A stretch of DNA of 64,000 nucleotides from Candidatus Aquiluna sp. XM-24bin5. Its GTDB lineage: Bacteria; Actinomycetota; Actinomycetia; Actinomycetales; Microbacteriaceae. A program made the translations under genes and the position numbers. This document shows, piece after piece, positions 11,696-20,658 of this stretch. The stretch's first letter is position 1. Each line of letters opens with the position of its first letter. The notes under the pieces are model-generated. The model was not told where the DNA came from and made no database searches. It was given only the letters and a program-made list of their open reading frames with translations. The DNA is taken from the NCBI GenBank assembly GCA_003149555.1, contig QCWE01000001.1, positions 522,546-586,545 on the forward strand, written 5' to 3'.

Positions 11696-12280
11696 TTACT
11701 TGCCCTTCCCTACTCCGGTCGATCCTGAAGCAAACTCCTGGATGTGGTCAATAAAGCCATATTCGAGCGCTTCAGCAGCAGTAAACCAGCGGTCTCTGTC
11801 ACCATCGGCCATGATCTGCTCTACGCTCTTGCCGGTCTGCTCGGCGGTGAGGGTTGCTAGCTGTCGCTTCATGGACATGATCAACTCGGCCTGAGTCTGA
11901 ATGTCAGATGCGGTGCCGCCGAAGCCGCCTAGGGGCTGGTGCAAAAGAACTCTGGTGTTGGGCGTTGCATAACGCTTTCCCTTGGTTCCGCTCGATAGCA
12001 GGAATTGACCCATGGACGCTGCCATGCCGATGCCGACAGTGACGATGTCATTAGGCACATACTGCATCGTGTCGTAGATGGCCATGCCAGCGGTTATCGA
12101 GCCACCAGGAGAGTTGATGTAGAAGTAGATGTCCTTTTCGCTGTCCTCAGCTGCCAGCAGCAGGATCTTGGCACAAATCTCGTTGGCGTTCTCGTCGCGA
12201 ACCTCGCTGCCAAGCCAAACGATGCGGTCTTTTAGCAATCTTTCGAAAACGTTATTGCGCTCTAGTTGTGGCATTGCCAT
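11696..12280 (-). CDS. clpP1: ATP-dependent Clp protease proteolytic subunit 1
   Basis: First ClpP of the pair, with triad Ser89 (GMAASMGQ), His114 (LLHQP) and Asp163 (DRDRWF). The ATG at 12280 has AGGAG with a 6-base gap. It is the first gene of a clpP1-clpP2-clpX unit. The 73 bases between tig and clpP1 hold two small inverted repeats and a palindrome resembling the ClgR activator site, described separately. 194 residues is the usual length. Confidence 0.97.
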   Translation of the reverse strand: MAMPQLERNNVFERLLKDRIVWLGSEVRDENANEICAKILLLAAEDSEKDIYFYINSPGGSITAGMAIYDTMQYVPNDIVTVGIGMAASMGQFLLSSGTKGKRYATPNTRVLLHQPLGGFGGTASDIQTQAELIMSMKRQLATLTAEQTGKSVEQIMADGDRDRWFTAAEALEYGFIDHIQEFASGSTGVGKGK

Positions 12281-12292
12281 CGAATACTCCTT

Positions 12293-12353
12293 AGCTATCT
12301 AGTAAACGATAGCCACGGGCCATGCTGAATTTGGCCCTTGTTCGCCCCAGGCG
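12293..12353 (-). promoter_or_regulatory. clpP1P2 upstream region with inverted repeats and a ClgR-like palindrome
   Basis: Three symmetrical elements lie in the tig-clpP1 gap. GCTATC (12294-12299) pairs with GATAGC (12308-12313). GGGCCA (12317-12322) pairs with TGGCCC (12332-12337). CGCC-CCA-GGCG lies at 12343-12353. The last fits most of the ClgR consensus as I recall it from corynebacteria (CGCYNANRGCG): one core base is off (C for A). ClgR is the known activator of clp genes in actinobacteria. The site lies about 65 bases before the clpP1 ATG. The first two repeats could also be a weak tig terminator, but no T-run follows. Confidence 0.35.
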
Positions 12354-13616
12354 TTAGAGCTTGTACTCGACCTTGTTGCCCTTGGTGTCGGTAATCTCTG
12401 CGTTGGCGACTAGGAAATCAACGGCCTTGCGCCTGGCCAATTCATTTGCATAGAGCGCAACCTGTCCATTTGATGCAACCTGTTTGATGAAGTCGTTAGG
12501 GTCCATGCCGTAGCTTTGAGCGTTCAGAGCTAGATACTCAATGAGTTCCTGGTCCTCAACCTTGATTTCTTCAGCCTCGACGACCTTGTCCAGAATCAAT
12601 CTTGTCTGGAAATTCTTCTGGGACTCTTCCGTGACCTCTTTGCGGTGAACATCGTCATCTAGACGACCTTCACCCTCCAGGTGATTGTGCACCTCGCGCT
12701 CGATGGCAACATCAGACATCGGAATCTTCGCCTTGGAAACAAGCTCGTCAACGATTTTGTCCCTTGCCTGAAGCACCTGCTTGCGACCGAGCTGCTCCGC
12801 GACCTTCTTTTCGATGTCGGCCTTTAGCTCGTCTAAGGTGTCGAACTCGCTTGCGAGCTGGGCAAAGTCATCGTCGGCATTTGGTAGCTCACGCTCCTTC
12901 ACAGCCTTCAGAGTTACTGAGACCTCTGCGTCCTTGCCTGCGTGCTCGCCACCGACCAGCTTGGAGCGGAAGGTTGTGGACTCCCCTGCGGTGAGGGTGT
13001 CGAGTGCCTCATCGATGCCATCGAGGAGCTGGTTCGAACCAATCTCGTAAGAAATGTCGCTGGCTGTGTCAATCTCCGCTCCGTCTAGAGAGGCAGTGAG
13101 GTCGATGGTTGTGAAGTCGCCCATTTTTGCAGGGCGCTCGACCGTCTTCAGAGTTCCGAAACGAGCCCTTAGGGCATCGAGCTCTGTCTCAATATCCATC
13201 TTGGCCACCTTGACTGAGTCAACCTTGACCTTTAGGCCCTTGTAGTCGGGCATCTTGAACTCAGGCTCAACTTCCACCTCGATGTCAACAATGAGCTCCT
13301 TCGTCGGCTCTTGAGCGTTTGGAGCTGACTTGATGTCAACCTCCGGGGCTGCGAGCGGGCGAAGCTTCTCGCTCAGGAGAGCCTCGCGGTAAAAGTCGTC
13401 AATGCCATCGTTTATCGCCTGGCCAATGATCGCGTCTTTACCAACCCTCTGGTCCAGAACTGGTGCAGGAACCTTGCCTTTGCGGAAGCCAGGGATGTTG
13501 ACCTGCGCCGCAATGGTCTTGTAGGCCTTGTCCATGGCTGGCTTGAATGCCTGCTCATCAACGGTTACGGTCAGCTTGACGCGCGTGGGATTGATTTTTT
13601 CGACTGTGGTTTTCAA
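12354..13616 (-). CDS. tig: Trigger factor (ribosome-associated chaperone and prolyl isomerase)
   Basis: Binds the ribosome exit tunnel and shields nascent chains. The N-terminal ribosome-binding signature is seen as GFRKGKVP near residues 43-50. The central FKBP-type prolyl isomerase domain and helical C-terminal domain follow. The 420 residues are normal for actinobacteria. The start is a TTG at 13616, supported by GGAG 8 bases upstream and by the MKTTVEK N-terminus typical of the family. It sits upstream of clpP1P2-clpX, as in many bacteria. tRNA-Pro lies 29 bases upstream on the same strand. Confidence 0.97.
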   Translation of the reverse strand: MKTTVEKINPTRVKLTVTVDEQAFKPAMDKAYKTIAAQVNIPGFRKGKVPAPVLDQRVGKDAIIGQAINDGIDDFYREALLSEKLRPLAAPEVDIKSAPNAQEPTKELIVDIEVEVEPEFKMPDYKGLKVKVDSVKVAKMDIETELDALRARFGTLKTVERPAKMGDFTTIDLTASLDGAEIDTASDISYEIGSNQLLDGIDEALDTLTAGESTTFRSKLVGGEHAGKDAEVSVTLKAVKERELPNADDDFAQLASEFDTLDELKADIEKKVAEQLGRKQVLQARDKIVDELVSKAKIPMSDVAIEREVHNHLEGEGRLDDDVHRKEVTEESQKNFQTRLILDKVVEAEEIKVEDQELIEYLALNAQSYGMDPNDFIKQVASNGQVALYANELARRKAVDFLVANAEITDTKGNKVEYKL

Positions 13617-13645
13617 GTCCTACTCCAAGGGGTTAGTTGATCGAC

Positions 13646-13722
13646 TGGTCGGGATGACAGGATTTGAACCTGCAACCCCCTGTACCCAAAACAGGTGCGC
13701 TACCAAGTTGCGCTACATCCCG
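13646..13722 (-). tRNA. tRNA-Pro (anticodon TGG)
   Basis: Cloverleaf on the minus strand. The acceptor is CGGGATG pairing with CATCCCG, the anticodon stem CCTGT/ACAGG closes loop TTTGGGT with anticodon TGG, and the T loop is TTCAAAT. Discriminator A is followed by a genome-encoded CCA. 77 nt including CCA. Confidence 0.95.
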
Positions 13723-13791
13723 GGGATTTCATAACAAGCGTCATGAACCCTGACACTCTATCCCATAGAATGGGGAGTCGTCTAACGATGC

Positions 13792-13865
13792 GCGAGTGTA
13801 GCTCAATGGTAGAGCCTCAGTCTTCCAAACTGATTACGCGGGTTCGATTCCCGTCACTCGCTCCA
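13792..13865 (+). tRNA. tRNA-Gly (anticodon TCC)
   Basis: Plus-strand cloverleaf with acceptor GCGAGTG/CACTCGC, D arm GCTCAATGGTAGAGC, anticodon stem TCAGT/ACTGA around loop CTTCCAA (anticodon TCC) and T arm GCGGG/CCCGT. Discriminator T is followed by encoded CCA. It is divergent from tRNA-Pro across 69 bases. The roughly 95 bases after it, up to 13960, show nothing I can name. Confidence 0.95.
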
Positions 13866-13960
13866 AGACTTCAAACCACGAGTCATGCCACTTCCAAATC
13901 GGCAAAAGACAAGTCCCGCGAATCTGTCTGAGCAACCTCTTGGGCCCTGAGTGCGGGAAG

Positions 13961-14836
13961 CTAAGGTTTCACCGCAGAAATTTCATCCAGAATCGATTGA
14001 GTCCCGCGAAGCCCTTCCGGTGATGGAATCAGGGGATAAACGTGCAGGGCGCCTCTTTCGTAGTGCAGGGACACCGCTACCTTCGCCTCTATAATCCTCT
14101 GACTCAAGACCAGCGCATCGGGAAAGAGCAGGTCAAAATCGCCAATGAAAATTGAAGTTTCCGGTAGGCCTGTCATGTCACCCCTGAGCGGACTTACCTC
14201 AATCCTTCTTGCATCGCCACGGTTTGACCACACTGTTGCGATGTAGCGAAGCGATTGGGCAAGTAGCCAAGGGTCTCTGCGTTCGTATGTCTCGAAGTTT
14301 TCGTAGGCCCACTCTGAGTCGACCCATGGGGCAATGAGAATCAGCCTGGATACTGCTTTTTGCCATGCCGGCTGCTGTGCCAGGGTCAGTGCGAGCCCGC
14401 CCCCCGCTGAATCTCCCGCCAGAACGACTGGCAACCCAGTAGCCACCACTTCTTGCCGAACAAGTTCCAAAAAACCCAAGGCGTCATCAACGGTGTATCT
14501 GGATGCCAGACCATACCTAGGCACGTAAACAACACTCTGTGTCTCCCGAGCAATCCTTCCTATGAGATCCCAATGTTGTTTTGCGATTGGTTGGACGTAG
14601 CCCCCGCCGTGAAGATAGAGGACAGCTCTTGTAGGAGCAGTAGAACTTCTAACCATGTGCATCTGGAAGCCACCCAATTCATGGGTTTCGATTTGCAGGT
14701 CCCTAAGTTGGGACTTCGTTGGGCGGGCCGGAGGGCGAGCGGGGCGACCCAGGCGGGTAAGCCCGAGCTTTTTCTTAGCGAGGAAGAAGAGCCAGATAAG
14801 TCTCATCACAATGCTCACTGCTGACACCTCGAGCAA
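13961..14836 (-). CDS. Alpha/beta hydrolase, HSL-like carboxylesterase
   Basis: Serine hydrolase of the hormone-sensitive-lipase group, probably an esterase on short acyl esters. The oxyanion motif is YLHGGGYV and the nucleophile elbow is GDSAGGG. A likely acid lies in GDFDLLFPD and the catalytic His in ALHVYPL near the C-terminus. A hydrophobic N-terminal stretch may anchor it to the membrane. The frame opens at a TTG (14836) with AGGAAG 8 bases upstream, inside the end of the glycosylase gene. An ATG at 14806 is the alternative start. Substrate unknown. Confidence 0.85.
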   Translation of the reverse strand: MLEVSAVSIVMRLIWLFFLAKKKLGLTRLGRPARPPARPTKSQLRDLQIETHELGGFQMHMVRSSTAPTRAVLYLHGGGYVQPIAKQHWDLIGRIARETQSVVYVPRYGLASRYTVDDALGFLELVRQEVVATGLPVVLAGDSAGGGLALTLAQQPAWQKAVSRLILIAPWVDSEWAYENFETYERRDPWLLAQSLRYIATVWSNRGDARRIEVSPLRGDMTGLPETSIFIGDFDLLFPDALVLSQRIIEAKVAVSLHYERGALHVYPLIPSPEGLRGTQSILDEISAVKP

Positions 14837-15600
14837 AAGTAAAGCTTCCTAGAGGCCATGAGCTCAAGAGTTATTTCATGGCCACATTCTCGACAGGGAA
14901 GGCCCTCTCGCTTGTAGACGTAGTAGCGGTCGGCGAGCTTCGGTCGCCCTTTCAGGTAGCCCTCACGTGTGAGCATCAAGCCGGTTCTTACGCCGATTGG
15001 CATCAGGCTCAGGCTGTCATTCCAGATTCGGTCGGCCAGCTCCTCTGGGATCTTGTTGCCTGGCGTGTATGGGTTTATGCCAGACCTAAAGAGCAGCTCT
15101 GCCCTATAGACGTTTCCGATGCCTGCGATGACGGCCTGATCCATGAGCTGTTGCCCGACGGGGGTCTTACGCGAGGTCAATTTTTGGACGAACCGTTCGC
15201 GTTCACTTCCCCTTCGGTCCGGCCGAAGGGGATCAGGACCAAGCCGAGCCTGAACACCCCTGACACCTTGCTGGTCAACAACCTCACATGCCGTCGGGCC
15301 CCTCAGGTCTGCAGTCAAGCCTGGAACCTGGAACCTTGCCCTAATCTGCCCCACAACATCCGGTGTTTCGCCTTTTGTAAATCGCCACTTCCCATAGATT
15401 CCTAGGTGGATCCGAATTGCTAACTCGTCAAAGTGGAGAAAGAGATGTTTACCCCAGGCCTCTGATTTAGTCAGTGTTCGGCCGCTCAACATAGCGGCAT
15501 CGGTGAATCGACCTTGGGGAGAGCTGATTTCCAGGCTGGTTCCGGCAAAGTCTTTTTGAAATCGCTTTGCAATCCGATGAACTGTGTGTCCCTCAGGCAC
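14815..15600 (-). CDS. Fpg/Nei family DNA glycosylase (endonuclease VIII-like)
   Basis: Bifunctional glycosylase/AP lyase for oxidised bases. The N-terminus PEGHTVHR supplies the Pro and Glu catalytic residues and is the form seen in actinobacterial Nei proteins rather than MutM (PELPEVE). The helix-two-turn-helix segment is VIAGIGNVYRAE. A C-terminal four-cysteine zinc finger ends in CSRCQQ. 261 residues, GTG start at 15600, two bases after rpiB. It overlaps the following hydrolase frame by about 22 bases. Nei1 versus Nei2 assignment is not possible by eye. Confidence 0.92.
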   Translation of the reverse strand: MPEGHTVHRIAKRFQKDFAGTSLEISSPQGRFTDAAMLSGRTLTKSEAWGKHLFLHFDELAIRIHLGIYGKWRFTKGETPDVVGQIRARFQVPGLTADLRGPTACEVVDQQGVRGVQARLGPDPLRPDRRGSERERFVQKLTSRKTPVGQQLMDQAVIAGIGNVYRAELLFRSGINPYTPGNKIPEELADRIWNDSLSLMPIGVRTGLMLTREGYLKGRPKLADRYYVYKREGLPCRECGHEITLELMASRKLYFCSRCQQ

Positions 15601-15602
15601 GG

Positions 15603-16076
15603 CTAGTAGAGGACCTCGCCCGTGGCCTCATAGTGTGAAATCTTGCCGATTCGCCGCACATGTCGCTCATCCTCCGAGAAAGGCTCTGCGATGAAGGTCT
15701 TCACCAAAGCTAGAACTTCTTCTTGGCTGTGCTGGCGAGCGCCGAGTGCAATCACATTGGCATCGTTGTGTTCTCTCGCGAGCTTGGCTGTGGATTCGTT
15801 CCAAGCTAGTGCGGCACGAATGCCTCGGACTTTGTTCGCGGCCATTTGCTCCCCATTGCCACTTCCTCCGAGCACGATACCGAGGGCCTCCACTCCAGAC
15901 TCGAGGTCTTGAACGACGGCCTTAGCCGCGGCTATGCAGAACCCGGGGTAATCATCCAAGGCATCGTATTCCACCGGACCGTGGTCAATTAGCTCGTGAC
16001 CTAGGGCCGACAATTCACTAACGAGGTAGGCACTGAGCTCCATACCAGCGTGGTCTGTCGCGATGTGAATTCTCAT
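15603..16076 (-). CDS. rpiB: Ribose-5-phosphate isomerase B
   Basis: Interconverts ribose 5-phosphate and ribulose 5-phosphate in the pentose phosphate pathway. The N-terminus MRIHIATDHAGMEL and the loop GGSGNGEQMAANK mark the RpiB family. The catalytic position carries Glu in this loop, as in mycobacterial RpiB, instead of the Cys of the E. coli enzyme. 157 residues is normal. Start ATG at 16076 abuts the stop of the upstream DUF1648 gene without spacer, and the glycosylase gene follows after 2 bases. Confidence 0.96.
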   Translation of the reverse strand: MRIHIATDHAGMELSAYLVSELSALGHELIDHGPVEYDALDDYPGFCIAAAKAVVQDLESGVEALGIVLGGSGNGEQMAANKVRGIRAALAWNESTAKLAREHNDANVIALGARQHSQEEVLALVKTFIAEPFSEDERHVRRIGKISHYEATGEVLY

Positions 16077-16775
16077 CTACGCCATCCTCTTTCCGATTTC
16101 CCTAAGCTCCTCGTCAGCGCTATCAGTTCTCACGAGCACCGTCTCACCCTTTCGGGTAACAATCTCGATTACCTCACCTGAATTTGGTAGGAACGCAACC
16201 TTCTTTCCGGAAACCCTGAGCCCTAATCCACCGAAGGACTTCCAGCTCGCCACAGATCTCCTAGCACTCTCTATTTCGCGGTATTCGACCCGGAACATCG
16301 GGATTCCCCTGAGATAGACAGTCAGGCTGTCTCCAATGTCAATCCTTGGCTTGGCCATGAAAAGAATCAAAAGCACTGCCACAGGTGCCAAAACAATAAG
16401 TAGTGGGAACTCCAACACTGAATCCCTTGCATCCATTAGGCCTATCTGGGAGTCAATAGCTGCAATCTGAATACCCGCCATAGTCGCAAACGAAACGCCA
16501 GTAACCAGCATCAGCACAATCCGAATGGTTGACGGGATCTTTGGATAAAGAAGCACAACGGCCCAAATGGCTCCAGGTATCAAAAAGGCTGCCCCTGCTG
16601 CCCAGAGGTGCTCATTCAGGCTTGAAAAGCCGTCAGCCTCTCCACTGGGACCCCAGTGAGTAGCCAGAGGATCTGGAAGTAGCCCAGCTGTCTGGAGCGA
16701 GTTGGCCCACCAGTAATACCAGGCAAAAGCCGCTACAGGAATCAATGCCAAAAGGGTTGAGAGTTGTCTTTGCAC
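16077..16775 (-). CDS. DUF1648-containing membrane protein
   Basis: A 232-residue membrane protein of unknown role. The segment LATHWGPSGEADGF near residues 38-51 is the hallmark of the DUF1648 family, also found beside SdpI-type immunity proteins. Hydrophobic segments lie at about residues 7-25, 58-78, 84-104 and 122-142. The last 80 residues are a soluble PH-like beta-rich tail. It starts with GTG at 16775 with GGAGGG directly before it, an unusually short spacing, so the true start could be a little inside. It diverges from pepN across about 86 bases. Confidence 0.75.
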   Translation of the reverse strand: MQRQLSTLLALIPVAAFAWYYWWANSLQTAGLLPDPLATHWGPSGEADGFSSLNEHLWAAGAAFLIPGAIWAVVLLYPKIPSTIRIVLMLVTGVSFATMAGIQIAAIDSQIGLMDARDSVLEFPLLIVLAPVAVLLILFMAKPRIDIGDSLTVYLRGIPMFRVEYREIESARRSVASWKSFGGLGLRVSGKKVAFLPNSGEVIEIVTRKGETVLVRTDSADEELREIGKRMA

Positions 16776-16861
16776 CCCTCCAGCCTAAAGCCACCCGTAG
16801 GCTAGTTGCGGTCAATGGAGCCGGTGCTCAAGATGCACACATTAGACCTATGGAGATGAAA

Positions 16862-19408
16862 ATGCCTGGGGAAAACCTAACTCGTCTAGAGGCCAGCGAG
16901 AGAGCCGAGCGACTTGAGGTCGAGAGCTACCTAGTCGAGCTCGATGTCACAACCGACGAGAAGACCTTCCAATCAAAGACCACCGTCAGATTCAGCTGCA
17001 ATCAGCCTGGCTTCAGTACCTTTATCGACGCCCAGACTGCGAGCGTTGAAAAAATAGTGTTGAACGGCAAAAATCTGGACCCAAAGACCCACAGCGACAA
17101 CACCCGCATCACCCTCCCGGAACTGGCTGAGCAAAACGATCTCTACATTGAAGCCACTGGTAGGTATTCAAACTCGGGAGAGGGTCTCCACCGTTTTGTT
17201 GACCCTGTCGACAACGAGGTTTACCTCTATACCCAGTTTGAGGTTCCTGACTCGAGACGGATGTTCCCGGTTTTTGAGCAGCCTGACCTGAAGGCAACTT
17301 TCGAATTTCACGTCACCGCTCCGAGCTATTGGAAGGTCACCTCAAACTCCCCCACACCCGAGCCTGAGGCCGTTGATGACAAAAAGAGCATCTGGAGGTT
17401 CGCTCCCACGCCAAGAATCTCGAGCTACATAACAGCGCTTATTGCCGGCCCCTACACAGAGTGGCGGGATTCATTAACCAGTTCCGATGGTAGAGAGGTG
17501 CCTCTAGGGGTCTTTTGTCGCGGGTCGCTTGCCGAATACATGGATGCCGACTACATATTTCAAAAGACCAAAGAGGGCTTTGAGTTTTTTGAGAAACTCT
17601 TTGACTTTCCATACCCCTTCGAAAAATACGACCAGCTTTGGGTTCCCGACTTCAATGCCGGTGCAATGGAGAATGCAGGTGCGGTCACCTTCACTGAAAA
17701 CTATGTCTTCCGCTCTGCGGTCACCGACGCCATTAGAGAACGCAGGGTAGTCACTATCCTCCATGAGCTGGCTCACATGTGGTTTGGCGATTTGGTGACC
17801 ATGAAATGGTGGAACGACCTGTGGCTAAATGAAAGTTTTGCTGAGTACGTTTCAACACTGGCGACCGCAGAGGCGAGCGAGTGGAGCGAGGCATGGACGA
17901 CGTTTGCAGCTCTTGAGAAGAACTGGGCCTATAGACAAGACCAGCTCCCATCTACCCACCCAATCGTGGCAACCATCAACGACCTAGAGGATGTTCAGGT
18001 CAATTTCGATGGCATCACCTATGCCAAGGGGGCATCGGTGCTCAAGCAACTCGTGGCCTGGGTTGGTCGTGACGAGTTTTTCCGCGGAGTTGCCTCTTAC
18101 TTCAAAAAGCACCAGTGGAAAAACACCGAGCTGAAAGACCTTCTCATCGAGCTCGAAACAGAAAGCGGCCGCGACCTTGGTGAGTGGTCGAAGCTGTGGT
18201 TGGAGACAGCCGGCGTCAATACCCTCAAGCCTCAAATAGAAGAGTCAAACGGAAAAATCACCTCATTCGAGGTCCTACAGACCACTCAAGAGGGCCACGA
18301 CTACCAGAGGCCTCACCGCATGGGCATTGGCTTTTTCTCTCTTGAGGGCGGAAAGCTCAGGCGCACTCATCACCTAGAACTAGATGTAGATGGCCCCCAG
18401 ACCGTCGTATCGGAACTGCACGGCATGGAGCGGCCTGATCTGGTGCTGCTGAACGATGCCGACCTCGCATACGCCAAGGTGAGGCTTGATGAGCAGTCAA
18501 GACAGGTAGCAATGGATAACCTCAGCGGCATCGAGGACTCACTTGCGAGGACACTGGTTTGGACGGCCGCTTGGGATGCAACCCGCGACGGAGAAGCCCC
18601 TGCTCGGGACTTCATAAAACTGGTGCTCAGGCATATCGCAACTGAAACCGAGTCCACCACAGTCACAACTCTCCTGAGACAGCTGATCACAACGGGAACA
18701 CTTTATGTGAGCCCGGCCTCAAGGGAACAGACCCTGACAGAGATTGCAGCCGGACTGATTGACTTGGCCGAGGCTGCAGCTCCTGGTACTGACAACCAGC
18801 TGCAGTTTGCGAAGTTTGTTCCGCAGTTTGCGAGAACAGAGGCCCAGTTGGGATGGCTCCGCGAGGTTCTAATTGGAAACAAGGAAATCAGCGGCTTGCA
18901 AGTAGACCAAGACCTTCGCTGGGAACTACTCACGGGTCTGGTGGTTGGCGGAGCAGCCAGCGAGGAAGAAATCTCCAGTGAGCTAAAGCGCGATAACACC
19001 GCAGGAGGCCAAAAGTTTGCGGCCGCGTGTAGAGCAGCGCTGCCAAGCGCCGAAGCCAAGGCTGAGGCGTGGCGTGTTCTAACTGAGACCGAGGACTATA
19101 GCAACACCCTGGTAAACAGCGCCTCGCTGGCTTTTGGTCGAGTGAATGACCTGGGGCTCCTCAGACCATATGCGCAGCGCTACATGGACGTCGCACTTCG
19201 AATTTGGAACGAGCGCAGCTACCACATTGCCTCATACCTGCTAACCAACCTCTACCCAATACAACTTGCAAGCGAGGAGCTCCGCGAGCTGACTGAGAAG
19301 TTGATCTCCAGCCCAGAGATAGCGGAAAAGCCCGCATTGCGTAGGGTATTAGTAGAAAACTTGGCTGGTCTTGAGCGAGGTCTCAAGGCGCAGCTGGCCG
19401 ATAAATAG
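16862..19408 (+). CDS. pepN: Aminopeptidase N (M1 family)
   Basis: Zinc aminopeptidase removing N-terminal residues from peptides in the cytoplasm. The substrate-binding motif GAMEN is near residue 267. The zinc site HELAH begins near residue 301, followed by the distal Glu in LWLNESFAEY. I start it at the ATG at 16862 (MPGENLTRLEASERAE), the usual actinobacterial N-terminus, with GGAG 6 bases upstream. The reading frame is open to 16745 but that part overlaps the divergent gene. 848 residues is normal. A tandem with the mscS-like gene follows after 11 bases. Confidence 0.96.
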   Translation: MPGENLTRLEASERAERLEVESYLVELDVTTDEKTFQSKTTVRFSCNQPGFSTFIDAQTASVEKIVLNGKNLDPKTHSDNTRITLPELAEQNDLYIEATGRYSNSGEGLHRFVDPVDNEVYLYTQFEVPDSRRMFPVFEQPDLKATFEFHVTAPSYWKVTSNSPTPEPEAVDDKKSIWRFAPTPRISSYITALIAGPYTEWRDSLTSSDGREVPLGVFCRGSLAEYMDADYIFQKTKEGFEFFEKLFDFPYPFEKYDQLWVPDFNAGAMENAGAVTFTENYVFRSAVTDAIRERRVVTILHELAHMWFGDLVTMKWWNDLWLNESFAEYVSTLATAEASEWSEAWTTFAALEKNWAYRQDQLPSTHPIVATINDLEDVQVNFDGITYAKGASVLKQLVAWVGRDEFFRGVASYFKKHQWKNTELKDLLIELETESGRDLGEWSKLWLETAGVNTLKPQIEESNGKITSFEVLQTTQEGHDYQRPHRMGIGFFSLEGGKLRRTHHLELDVDGPQTVVSELHGMERPDLVLLNDADLAYAKVRLDEQSRQVAMDNLSGIEDSLARTLVWTAAWDATRDGEAPARDFIKLVLRHIATETESTTVTTLLRQLITTGTLYVSPASREQTLTEIAAGLIDLAEAAAPGTDNQLQFAKFVPQFARTEAQLGWLREVLIGNKEISGLQVDQDLRWELLTGLVVGGAASEEEISSELKRDNTAGGQKFAAACRAALPSAEAKAEAWRVLTETEDYSNTLVNSASLAFGRVNDLGLLRPYAQRYMDVALRIWNERSYHIASYLLTNLYPIQLASEELRELTEKLISSPEIAEKPALRRVLVENLAGLERGLKAQLADK

Positions 19409-19419
19409 GAGCGACGAAG

Positions 19420-20280
19420 ATGAGTTTCCAAGAATTCCTCTCCCAGTGGTCACTGGCCATCTCGGTCTCCGCGATCATCCTCGGCGCCATTGTGCTCCGC
19501 GTCATCGTCCGCGTTGCAACTAAGCGCGCAGTGAAGACGATTGTGGCTGGCGTCAACAGAGTCAAGGAAGACGAGCGCCTCGATGCCGTCATGGCCGAGC
19601 AGCGCCTGGCCCAACGAACCAAGACCATTGCGTCGGTGCTGGACAACTTTGCAACCTGGGCCATCACCATCACGGCAGTCGTGATGGTGCTGAGCGAATT
19701 CGGTGTGAATGTAGGGGCCCTAATTGCGGTGTCAACGGTCTTGGGTGCAGCAATTGGTTTCGGTTCTCAGTCGCTTGTGAAAGACCTGCTTAGCGGCATC
19801 TTCATTGTCTTTGAGGATCAATACGGTGTCGGAGACTGGGTTGACCTCGATGGAGTTTCGGGCGAGGTAGAGCGTGTGGGCCTCCGAGTTACAGAGGTCA
19901 GGGATATCCACGGGACACTTTGGTTCGTTCGCAATGGTGAGATTCTCAAGGTCGGGAACTCTTCTCAGGAGTGGGCCGCTTCACTGCTCGACTTCTCGTT
20001 CGCCTACGACAATGACGTAGACAAGGTTGAGGCAATCATTCGTGAGACCGCCGAAGCTATGCGCAAGGACCAAGAGTGGGCTGACATTATGACCTCAGAT
20101 GCCGAGGTCTGGGGCATGCAGCACGTCTCTGGAGAACAGTTCATCCTCCGCACTTCGATTAGGACTCTTCCAAACAAACAGTGGTCAGTATCGAGAGAGC
20201 TCAGAAAGCGCTGCAAGGCAGCATTTGATAAGCAGGGCATCACCCTGCTTGAAGCGCAAAAGATCAACCTGGCCAAATAG
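19420..20280 (+). CDS. Small-conductance mechanosensitive channel (MscS family)
   Basis: Membrane channel that releases solutes upon hypo-osmotic shock. The hydrophobic segments lie at about residues 9-30, 71-90 and 95-125. The pore helix shows VLGAAIGFGSQSLVKDLLSG, the TM3 signature of MscS. A soluble beta and alpha/beta domain follows, with VGDWVDLDGVSGEVERVGLR. 286 residues. ATG at 19420 with an AGGAG site. The next gene starts on the base after its stop. Confidence 0.93.
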   Translation: MSFQEFLSQWSLAISVSAIILGAIVLRVIVRVATKRAVKTIVAGVNRVKEDERLDAVMAEQRLAQRTKTIASVLDNFATWAITITAVVMVLSEFGVNVGALIAVSTVLGAAIGFGSQSLVKDLLSGIFIVFEDQYGVGDWVDLDGVSGEVERVGLRVTEVRDIHGTLWFVRNGEILKVGNSSQEWAASLLDFSFAYDNDVDKVEAIIRETAEAMRKDQEWADIMTSDAEVWGMQHVSGEQFILRTSIRTLPNKQWSVSRELRKRCKAAFDKQGITLLEAQKINLAK

Positions 20281-20658
20281 TTGCAAACGCTCTTTGATCG
20301 CGTTGGCGGCAGCGCCACTTTTGACAAGCTTGCCAAAGAGTTCTATCGAGGCGTCGCCTCGGATCCGCTTCTAAAGCCGATGTATCCGGAGCAGGATCTT
20401 GGTCCAGCCGAGCGCCGGCTAAACATGTTCCTTCAGCAGTACTGGGGAGGCCCAGACATCTACCAACAGGAGCGCGGTCACCCAAGGCTCAGGATGCGAC
20501 ACGCCCCCTACAAGATCGGCCCTAAGGCCAAAGAAGCCTGGCTTGGCCACATGCGAAATGCAGTCGATTCTCTCGAGCTCTCGCCAGCAGATGAGGCCGA
20601 ACTCTGGGACTACCTGGAGCGCGCTGCGACCGCGATGCTCAACACCTTTGACGACTAG
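20281..20658 (+). CDS. glbO: Group II truncated haemoglobin (GlbO type)
   Basis: Small 2-on-2 haem globin. Actinobacterial homologues bind oxygen and take part in oxidative or nitrosative defence. The proximal His is in RMRHAPYKIG and the conserved Trp of helix G is in AWLGHMRNA. QQYWGGPDIY and the acidic loop DLGPAERRLNMFL are typical of group II. The only fitting start is the TTG at 20281, directly after the mscS stop, without a strong ribosome-binding site, so translation is probably coupled. Its stop is part of a CTAG shared with the convergent hypothetical gene. Confidence 0.92.
   Translation: MQTLFDRVGGSATFDKLAKEFYRGVASDPLLKPMYPEQDLGPAERRLNMFLQQYWGGPDIYQQERGHPRLRMRHAPYKIGPKAKEAWLGHMRNAVDSLELSPADEAELWDYLERAATAMLNTFDD

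Noticed and set aside
16745..16861. Longer N-terminus of pepN (39 further codons)
   Set aside because: The extension overlaps the divergent gene, lacks family sequence, and the ATG at 16862 has a proper GGAG site.
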